A stretch of 6,141 nt of DNA. Origin: an uncultured Eggerthella sp. (GTDB lineage Bacteria; Actinomycetota; Coriobacteriia; Coriobacteriales; Eggerthellaceae). Each line of letters begins with the position of its first letter. Within the stretch, counting starts at the first letter, position 1. The stretch spans positions 1 to 6,141 of the forward strand of contig CABRGJ010000056.1 of the NCBI GenBank assembly GCA_902470405.1. The letters are read 5' to 3'. Below, piece by piece: positions 1 to 5,342 of this stretch. The translations under genes and the position numbers were made by a program. The notes below the pieces were generated by a model. That model was given only the letters and a program-made list of their open reading frames with translations, searched no databases and was not told the DNA's origin.

Positions 1-608
1 TTGCACCATTGCAGCATCGCAGCATCGAGCAGAGTTGTCTCATGACGTGTCGCGCAATGCGGACAAACCGATCCCCCGTCGAAATACGAGAAAGGCTGTT
101 TATCGATCCTGCTTAAATCGATGGAGGTGCCGCATTCGACGCATTCTTGAAAGGTCGGCTTGAAGCCAAGGAAAGCCAACGCTTTGAGCATCCCTGCTAC
201 GGTAAGAACAAAAGGATCCTCTTTGGTGGTGCCGAGCGTGGTGAGCGTGGAGGTCGCTAGTGCGAAGAGACGTGGTGTTGGTTGATCTTGGAAGGTTGCT
301 TTCGCCAGAAGATCGACAAGAGGTGATGCAGCACTTGAACGAGTGAAGTCGCAGCGGAGTGCGTCATTTCCTTCGACAAGGCGGACTTCTTTGACGATGT
401 CGAGGTTCTTGCCTTGTGCGAACAGGATGGTCGCGACTGCAAACACCTCAAGACGTGAAGCGAAGCTCGAGGTTGGCTTGCGGGCACCTTTTGCGACCGC
501 TTTATACTGCGAGCCGTCTTCGGCAAGGATAGTAGCGATGACATCGGTCTCTCCGAGCTTCGTACGTCTGAGCACGAGGCCAGTGATGGTCTGCGTTGGT
601 GCAGCCAT
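1..608 (-). CDS. recO: DNA repair protein RecO (partial, 3' end beyond window)
   Basis: RecO is the recombination mediator of the RecFOR pathway; it binds ssDNA and RecR and helps load RecA at gaps. About 202 residues are visible and no stop is reached, so the C-terminal helical part (usual family length about 240-260) lies outside. The N-terminal OB-fold carries the family signature: GLVLRRTKLGETD at residues 10-22, then VAKGARKPTSSF at 38-49 followed by LEVF. A four-cysteine zinc site is visible as C156-x2-C159 and C182-x2-C185. The ATG at 608 is chosen because the RecO consensus begins about ten residues after it. It lies 6 bases after the era stop, with only a distant GAAGG-like element upstream, so coupling to era is likely. 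The pairing era-recO is conserved in Firmicutes and Actinobacteria. No frame break is seen. Confidence 0.93.
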   Translation of the reverse strand, partial: MAAPTQTITGLVLRRTKLGETDVIATILAEDGSQYKAVAKGARKPTSSFASRLEVFAVATILFAQGKNLDIVKEVRLVEGNDALRCDFTRSSAASPLVDLLAKATFQDQPTPRLFALATSTLTTLGTTKEDPFVLTVAGMLKALAFLGFKPTFQECVECGTSIDLSRIDKQPFSYFDGGSVCPHCATRHETTLLDAAMLQWC

Positions 609-614
609 GTGAGC

Positions 615-1529
615 TTATGCGCCTTCGCCGTAGCCGAAGCGACGGATTTGGTTGAGATCGCGTCGCCAATTCTTTTTCACTTTCACTTGAAGATCAAGGA
701 AGACCTTTGTGCCGAGCAGCGTCTCAAGATCGCTACGCGCTTCGGTGCCGATATGTTTGATAGTGGCACCGCTCTTGCCGATCAGGATGCCCTTTTGGGA
801 ATCGCGTTCCACGTAGATAGTGGCGTAGATGCGCGTGAGATGCTTGCGGCGGTTGTAATCCATCTCGTCGACCACAACACCGATGGCATGTGGCACCTCG
901 TCGTAGACGGTAAAGAGGATCTTCTCACGGATGAATTCCGCGATGATGACCTCTTGCGGTTGATCGGTCTGCATATCAGCGGGGAACCACAGCGGTCCTT
1001 CAGGAAGGAAAGATACCACTTCATCGATGAAATGGTCGACATTCTTACCGGTAAGCGCACTCAGGACGATGATTCGGTCCCAATCGAGCAGTGCATTTGC
1101 TTTTTCGACCTGCGATTCGATCTCTTCATCAGTGGCAAGGTCGCATCTCGACATAACGAGGATCTTCGGGGTGTTCTTCACAGCATCAAGCTGTGAGATG
1201 ACCCATTCATCGCCTGTGCCGAGCGTCTCGTGCGCGTCGAGCAAGAAGGCGACCACATCGATCCCCTCAAGCGACTTAAGTGCAGTGGTGTTGAGTTCTT
1301 CTCCAAGTGTGTCGTGCGGTTTATGGACCCCCGGAGTATCAACGATGACAAGCTGATAGGTATTGGTGGTCTTGATGGCACGAAAACGATGACGCGTTGT
1401 CTGGGCGGTGGGCGATGTGATCGCATATTTTTGATCCATGATGGCGTTGAGCAGAGTCGATTTACCTGCGTTCGGTCGCCCAAGGAATGTGACGAATCCA
1501 GATTTGAACTGATCACTTTGTTCATTCAT
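615..1529 (-). CDS. era: GTPase Era (ribosome assembly)
   Basis: Era is a GTPase that binds the 3' end of 16S rRNA and acts in 30S subunit assembly. The 304-residue length is normal. The GTPase domain shows G1 GRPNAGKST (17-25), a G2 region QTTRHR (43-48), G3 DTPG (64-67) and G5 SAL (157-159). The C-terminal KH domain carries GKSGATIKHIGTEAR from 251, whose GKSG is the RNA-binding GxxG loop. The odd point is G4, normally NKxD: here residues 127-130 read SRCD. Actinobacterial Era proteins often have T in the first place, but loss of the lysine is less usual. The ATG at 1529 lies 3 bases after the dgkA stop and has a well-placed GGGAG. A tail rich in basic residues (KVKKNWRRD) is typical of the family. 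The identity is secure. Confidence 0.97.
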   Translation of the reverse strand: MNEQSDQFKSGFVTFLGRPNAGKSTLLNAIMDQKYAITSPTAQTTRHRFRAIKTTNTYQLVIVDTPGVHKPHDTLGEELNTTALKSLEGIDVVAFLLDAHETLGTGDEWVISQLDAVKNTPKILVMSRCDLATDEEIESQVEKANALLDWDRIIVLSALTGKNVDHFIDEVVSFLPEGPLWFPADMQTDQPQEVIIAEFIREKILFTVYDEVPHAIGVVVDEMDYNRRKHLTRIYATIYVERDSQKGILIGKSGATIKHIGTEARSDLETLLGTKVFLDLQVKVKKNWRRDLNQIRRFGYGEGA

Positions 1530-1532
1530 TGG

Positions 1533-1940
1533 CTATGCTCCCAAGATGAGATTGAGTAATTTAGGAATGAAGATGATGCATCCGACCACGAATGAGGCGG
1601 TAGCGAAGAGTAATACCGCTCCTGCTGCACAATCCTTCGCTTTACCAGCGAGCGCATGATAGTCGGGGCTTGCAAGATCGACGATGGTCTCAAGTGCTGA
1701 GTTAAGTGCTTCCCCGCCTAGCACAAGACCGAAGCAGATAATGACGATCATCCATTCGATAGCGGAGATGCTGCAGATGAAGCCGAGTGTGATGGTGAAG
1801 AGCGCGAAGATGATATCGATGCGGAAATTACGTTCTTTGCTGGCAAAACGAATGCCCTTGAGCGCACAGCGCACCGAGGCGATGAAGCTGAAATCGGTAT
1901 CTTGATCTTTCGTTACCACGCTGATCTTCCGCTCTATCAT
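1533..1940 (-). CDS. dgkA: DgkA-family lipid kinase (diacylglycerol or undecaprenol kinase)
   Basis: This is a small integral membrane kinase of the DgkA family. In Gram-positive bacteria this family phosphorylates undecaprenol, returning lipid carrier to cell-wall synthesis; the substrate here is inferred. From the ATG at 1940 it has 135 residues. The family signature EALNSALE lies at 77-84, matching the E. coli catalytic stretch ELLNSAIE, followed by TIVD. KERNFR (35-40) and AKDCAAGAVLL (101-111) are also typical. Three hydrophobic segments lie at about 42-60, 62-76 and 105-128. I prefer the ATG at 1940 because it overlaps the ybeY stop as ATGA. The same frame is open to another ATG at 1973, which would add 11 residues of no family character. 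That open extension also makes a -1 frameshift fusion with ybeY formally possible. Confidence 0.9.
   Translation of the reverse strand: MIERKISVVTKDQDTDFSFIASVRCALKGIRFASKERNFRIDIIFALFTITLGFICSISAIEWMIVIICFGLVLGGEALNSALETIVDLASPDYHALAGKAKDCAAGAVLLFATASFVVGCIIFIPKLLNLILGA
1538..1542 (-). promoter_or_regulatory. ribosome binding site of era
   Basis: GGGAG on the coding strand sits 8 bases before the era ATG, inside the last codons of dgkA. It is one of the best-placed Shine-Dalgarno sites in the window and supports the start at 1529. Confidence 0.7.
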
Positions 1941-2413
1941 GCATCCAGAGTAGCTTTTTTTGCGAGAGCCCATGCTGCAAGCAGCTCGTCCTCGAGTGCT
2001 TCCATGACCTCTGCCTCGTCATCTTCGATGTGATCGTAGCCACGCAGATGCAAGAGCCCATGTGTGACGAGCAGGTTCACTTCTTCTTCGAGCGTGGTAG
2101 CGAATTCTTCGGTTTGGGCATACACAACATCAGTAGCGATGATGACATCTCCCAGTTCGTATTCTTCCCCGTCTTCGATCGACTCGCCTTCGAAGGGGAT
2201 ATTGTCACATTCGAAAGAGAGGACATCAGTAGGCTTATCGATGCCACGGAAATCACGGTTAAGCTGGTGGATCCGATCGTTGTCCACGAAGGTGACCGAA
2301 ACACTGGTAGAAGCTGGACAATCGAGCTTTTCAAGCATGAAGGCGATCAAGGCCTCAAGTGGGAGCGCTTCCAATTCTGGGGTCGCATGATCGAAGCGAA
2401 GAGCAATATCCAT
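1937..2413 (-). CDS. ybeY: Endoribonuclease YbeY (rRNA maturation)
   Basis: YbeY is a zinc-dependent endoribonuclease used in 16S rRNA 3'-end maturation and ribosome quality control. The 158-residue length is normal. The UPF0054 signature HGLLHLRGYDH spans residues 118-128, with zinc ligands H118, H122 and H128. The second conserved block is NRDFRGIDKPTDVLSF (52-67), containing the conserved arginine R56. ELGDVIIATDVV (86-97) is also typical. The ATG at 2413 has AAAGGA ten bases upstream and gives the expected N-terminus. The stop TGA overlaps the dgkA ATG (ATGA) and is followed in frame by TAG, giving two stops in tandem. It follows phoH, as in most Gram-positive genomes. The acidic stretch at about 70-86 and the E/D-rich tail are unremarkable for the family. 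Confidence 0.96.
   Translation of the reverse strand: MDIALRFDHATPELEALPLEALIAFMLEKLDCPASTSVSVTFVDNDRIHQLNRDFRGIDKPTDVLSFECDNIPFEGESIEDGEEYELGDVIIATDVVYAQTEEFATTLEEEVNLLVTHGLLHLRGYDHIEDDEAEVMEALEDELLAAWALAKKATLDA
1955..1961 (-). other. A7 run, possible -1 slippery site
   Basis: Seven consecutive A residues on the coding strand fall near the end of ybeY, read in phase as A AAA AAA (after GC, before GCT). This is the form of a -1 slippery heptamer. DgkA lies in the -1 frame of ybeY, and that frame has no stop between the run and the dgkA ATG at 1940. Slippage would therefore extend YbeY into DgkA through a short SYSGC linker. I see no strong stem-loop downstream. A purine-rich GAGGA lies upstream, but too far away to be a convincing stimulator. 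The function is speculative. Confidence 0.3.
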
Positions 2414-2423
2414 CGGTGCTGTG

Positions 2424-2429
2424 TCCTTT
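2424..2429 (-). promoter_or_regulatory. ribosome binding site of ybeY
   Basis: AAAGGA lies ten bases before the ybeY ATG and overlaps the TAA (2428-2430) that would end an intact phoH. The arrangement implies that ybeY translation was originally coupled to the end of phoH. With phoH now stopping at 2504, about 90 bases earlier, ybeY may depend on this site alone. Confidence 0.65.
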
Positions 2430-3364
2430 ACAGTCGGAGGTTGTTCGCTTCAGCGCGCGCATATGCAGCGATGATCTTCGATACAAGCGAATTGCGTACG
2501 ACATCACGCGTATGGAATTCGATGAAGCCGATCTCGGGAATACCATCGAGCACCTGTCGGACGGTTTTGAGGCCTGAGATCGCCCGTGATGACCATCTTC
2601 GAACCCATGCCGAGACGCGTGATGAACATCTTCATCTGCTGAGGCGTGGTGTTTTGCGCTTCATCAAGGATGATGAAGCTGTCGTTCAGGGTGCGTCCGC
2701 GCATGAACGCAAGCGGGGCGATCTCGATAACACCTTCCGCGATGAGCTTGTTGGCGCGGATGGGGTCCATCATATCGAAAAGAGCATCGTAGAGCGGACG
2801 GATGTAGGGATCGATCTTCTCGGTGAGCGTTCCAGGAAGAAAGCCTAGGTTCTCCCCTGCTTCCACGACTGGGCGTGTGAGCAGGATGCGACCGACCTCT
2901 TTGTGATCGAGCGCTGCGATAGCCATGGCCATAGCGAGATAGGTCTTACCTGTGCCCGCAGGTCCGATGCCGAAGGTGATGGTCTTGTTGCGGATATAGT
3001 CGAGATATTCCTTTTGCATGGGTGTCTTGGGGCGAATGACGCGCCCTTTATAGGAGAGCACTACATCATCGTGGAGCTCTTTGGGTGCGTACTCGCCTTC
3101 TCGCAAGAGCGCCAACGAGCGCTTGATCGATTCGGTGGTAGGCTCAATGCCTTGTTCGATATCAGCGAGCATATCCGAGATGAGCGTGGTGATGTTCTTC
3201 ACTTCGATGGGCGATCCGACCAGTTCGATCTGCGTGCCCCGTACGGTGATGCGTGCTTGGAAAGCATCTTGTATGAAGCGCAGATTTTCGTCATGGGGAC
3301 CGAGCAGCGACGCGATCGTTGCAGGATCGTCTAGGTTGATGGATTGTGTCAATTCTTCTTGCAT
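2428..3364 (-). pseudogene. phoH: PhoH-family ATPase, frameshifted by an apparent internal deletion
   Basis: PhoH (PhoH-like/YbeZ) is a cytoplasmic P-loop ATPase related to SF1 helicases, linked to RNA metabolism together with YbeY. Frame 1 runs from 3364 to a TGA at 2504 (286 residues). It has a KH-like N-terminal region, Walker A GPAGTGKT (134-141), Walker B IILDEAQN (231-238) and MVITGD (257-262). It then turns into a non-homologous 24-residue tail. The proper C-terminus resumes in another frame from 2580 (SGLKTVRQVL, then FHTRDVVRNSLV) and ends at TAA 2428-2430. The conserved block TQxDLPxG that normally joins the two parts is absent. By comparison with the family spacing, about 32 bases are missing near 2581. 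Both damage types (lost motif and lost frame) predict an inactive product unless this is an assembly error. The ATG at 3364 overlaps mtaB by 16 bases and has a weak ribosome site. Confidence 0.88.
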
Positions 3365-4545
3365 GCTCTCATCATACAGGATGGATCGAGGCCTGTTAAG
3401 GTGAGTGGTGTAAGGCTGCCTGGTGCGATATCGGTAGGAACTTCTACTTTGTAATAGGATTCACTCATGCCGATGCCGGGGCGTTCGATGAGGATATCTT
3501 CAACTCTACCGAGGCGGTTATGTGCATCATTCATACGTAGTTCATCTGCGGTTTCGAGCAATGCTTTCAGACGTGTTTCTTTGACAGCAGCTTCGATCTG
3601 ATCACTTCTCGCTGCAGCAGGCGTACCTGTGCGCATAGAATAACGAAAACCGTGGATCTTCGAGAAGCGAGCGGCATGTGCCAGTGCGATCGTTTCCTCG
3701 AACTCCGCGTCGCTCTCTCCAGGAAATCCGACGATGATGTCGGTCGAGAGTGACAATTCAGGGATCGTTGCGTAGAGCCTCTCAATGAGCTGCACGTAGT
3801 ATTCGGCGCTATAGGGACGGTTCATCTCTGCGAGCACTTTGCTCGAACCAGATTGGAGCGGGATGTGAAGATGGCGACAGATACGCCCTTGTGCTTGTGC
3901 GATCGTGGCGATGGTGGCATCGGTGAGCGAGCAGGGCTCGATCGATGAGATGCGGAATCTGACCTGAGAAGTTTCAGTGAGCAACCGTGAGAGCAGGCTG
4001 TCTAAGCGTTGACCTTCATGGCGATACGATCCAAGATCGATACCTGAGAGCATGATTTCGCGGATGCCCGCATCTTCAAGACCTCGAGCTTCAGCGACGA
4101 TCTCGTCGATGGGTCGTGACCATGCCTTTCCTCGCGCGATGTGAACGATGCAATAGGTACAGGCATGATCGCAACCGTCTTGTACTTTGAGCGAGACACG
4201 TAATGGGAAGTCCTCGCCAACGCGCAGCGCACTCTCAGAGGAATCGAACGCGGCTTTTTCGACCACACGGATGCGTTGATCGAGCTGCTGATAGAACATT
4301 GGATCGATAGCAGCAGCGCAACCTGTTATGAGCAGACGAGCGGTGGTGTTCTCGCGTAGTGCGCGACGCACTGCTTTGCGTGTCTTCTTCTCTGCATCTC
4401 CTGTAACGGTGCAGGTGTTCACGATAATGGTCTCTGCGTCTTCGAGGGTAGCGAGCAGATGCCCTTGGGCGATAAGATTTGCGGCAATGGTGTCAGATTC
4501 TGCCTTGTTGACCTTGCAGCCAAGGTTGAGAACGTGGAATCTCAT
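3349..4545 (-). CDS. mtaB: tRNA (N6-threonylcarbamoyladenosine37) methylthiotransferase MtaB
   Basis: MtaB is a radical-SAM enzyme that adds a methylthio group to t6A37, giving ms2t6A in ANN-decoding tRNAs. The N-terminal UPF0004 domain starts with LGCKVNKAES, the MtaB rather than MiaB form. Its auxiliary 4Fe-4S cysteines are C10, C45 and C76. The radical-SAM CxxxCxxC is C125, C129, C132 within GCDHACTYC. LHIPLQSGS (226-234) and STDIIVGFPGE (267-277) are standard. A short C-terminal TRAM-like region (about 345-386) contains EDILIERPGIGMSESYYKV. The 398-residue length is slightly short for the family, mostly at the end. Departures from the common consensus include CIVHIARG (usually CIVPxARG) and YSMRTGTPA (usually YSPRPGTPA). 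The ATG overlaps the rsmE stop as ATGA, with AAGG ten bases upstream; the end overlaps phoH by 16 bases. Confidence 0.94.
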   Translation of the reverse strand: MRFHVLNLGCKVNKAESDTIAANLIAQGHLLATLEDAETIIVNTCTVTGDAEKKTRKAVRRALRENTTARLLITGCAAAIDPMFYQQLDQRIRVVEKAAFDSSESALRVGEDFPLRVSLKVQDGCDHACTYCIVHIARGKAWSRPIDEIVAEARGLEDAGIREIMLSGIDLGSYRHEGQRLDSLLSRLLTETSQVRFRISSIEPCSLTDATIATIAQAQGRICRHLHIPLQSGSSKVLAEMNRPYSAEYYVQLIERLYATIPELSLSTDIIVGFPGESDAEFEETIALAHAARFSKIHGFRYSMRTGTPAAARSDQIEAAVKETRLKALLETADELRMNDAHNRLGRVEDILIERPGIGMSESYYKVEVPTDIAPGSLTPLTLTGLDPSCMMRACKKN

Positions 4546-5333
4546 CGAAGGTGCGCCTTGCCGTGAGTGCGCAATTCATTCAAGACCAGCGCACTTGCTA
4601 CGATACCCGCAGTCTCAGTGCGCAAGATGGTCGGACCGAGCGAGAGCATGAAGATGGAAGCCGCGCTGTTGTTCAGGGTCTGAACCTCTTCGGGAGTAAT
4701 GCCGCCTTCGGGTCCGATGATGATCCAGAGTCGGTCTGCATGATCTATCGGAGAAGATGTGGCATCGAAGAGCACTGATACATCCCTATCGAGGGGCGCT
4801 TCTTCCCAAAAGAGCACTACGACATCCTGCTCATTCCAGGTGTCGATGATGTTCGAAAGCGGTTGGGTCTCAGCAATGCTGGGTATCGTCGTTCTTCCCG
4901 CCTGCAACGCAGCGCTGCGTGCGATCTGAGAGGAGCGCGCATGACGCTTGGCGATCTTCTTCTGATCGAGTTGAACGACGCTACGCTTCATGATGGCAGG
5001 ATAGAATCCTGCGATACCTAGTTCGGTAGCAGCGCGAAGCACGGTATCCATCTTCTCGCCTTTCGCGAGGCCTTGCACGAGCATGACCGGTAGCGTATCG
5101 GGTGGTGCTTCAAGATGTTGTGCGATGTGGACCCATATGTCGTCGCCCTCGACCGAATCGATCTCGACCTCGAAGTAATCTTGGTTAGCATCGATCACTG
5201 CAAGGTGCTCCCCTACCTGAAGGCGAAGTGCTTTGATATGACCGCGATCGCTCGAGTCGAATTCGAGCTTGAAAGATGCACTCGTTTCATCGGCGATACG
5301 TGGGTTGAGACAGAAAAGATGATGAAGCGACAT
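4542..5333 (-). CDS. rsmE: 16S rRNA (uracil1498-N3)-methyltransferase RsmE
   Basis: RsmE is a SPOUT-class methyltransferase that makes m3U1498 in 16S rRNA, using S-adenosylmethionine as a homodimer. The 263-residue length is close to the family norm (about 245-255). The N-terminal PUA-like RNA-binding part (about 1-75) includes RGHIKALRLQVGE. The knotted SPOUT domain follows with QGLAKGEKMDTVLRAATELG (87-106) and AALQAGR (141-147). IIGPEGGITPEEV (205-217) and SLGPTILRTETAGIVA (231-246) form the SAM-binding trefoil knot. The ATG at 5333 is 9 bases after the dnaJ stop. No GG-containing Shine-Dalgarno is visible there, so coupling to dnaJ translation is probable. The position directly after dnaJ is conserved in Actinobacteria; Firmicutes usually have prmA in between, and it is absent here. 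Confidence 0.95.
   Translation of the reverse strand: MSLHHLFCLNPRIADETSASFKLEFDSSDRGHIKALRLQVGEHLAVIDANQDYFEVEIDSVEGDDIWVHIAQHLEAPPDTLPVMLVQGLAKGEKMDTVLRAATELGIAGFYPAIMKRSVVQLDQKKIAKRHARSSQIARSAALQAGRTTIPSIAETQPLSNIIDTWNEQDVVVLFWEEAPLDRDVSVLFDATSSPIDHADRLWIIIGPEGGITPEEVQTLNNSAASIFMLSLGPTILRTETAGIVASALVLNELRTHGKAHLR
4556..4559 (-). promoter_or_regulatory. probable ribosome binding site of mtaB
   Basis: AAGG lies ten bases before the mtaB ATG, within the last codons of rsmE. With the ATGA stop-start overlap it supports the start at 4545. Confidence 0.5.
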
Positions 5334-5342
5334 AGTTGGTTC

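Noticed and set aside
609..1196. 195-codon plus-strand open frame opposite era
   Set aside because: The opposite strand encodes complete, canonical Era; the plus-strand product has no family character.
1940..1973. Longer dgkA start at 1973 (146 residues)
   Set aside because: The extra 11 residues have no family similarity and lie inside ybeY; the ATGA overlap at 1940 gives a normal-length protein and fits the coupling seen elsewhere in the cluster.
2504..2581. Programmed frameshift in phoH
   Set aside because: There is no slippery sequence at the junction, and a conserved block of about 12 residues is missing, which frameshifting cannot restore.
2030..2848. 272-codon open frame on the plus strand opposite ybeY and phoH
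   Set aside because: It is antisense to two clearly homologous genes, shows no recognisable domain, and crosses the phoH deletion junction, so its length may be partly created by that deletion. The codon bias of the minus-strand genes keeps the complementary frame open.
5240..5250. GCGATCGC palindrome (HIP1-like)
   Set aside because: I noticed only a single copy, so it is not the dense repetition seen in cyanobacteria; it fits the general GATC richness.
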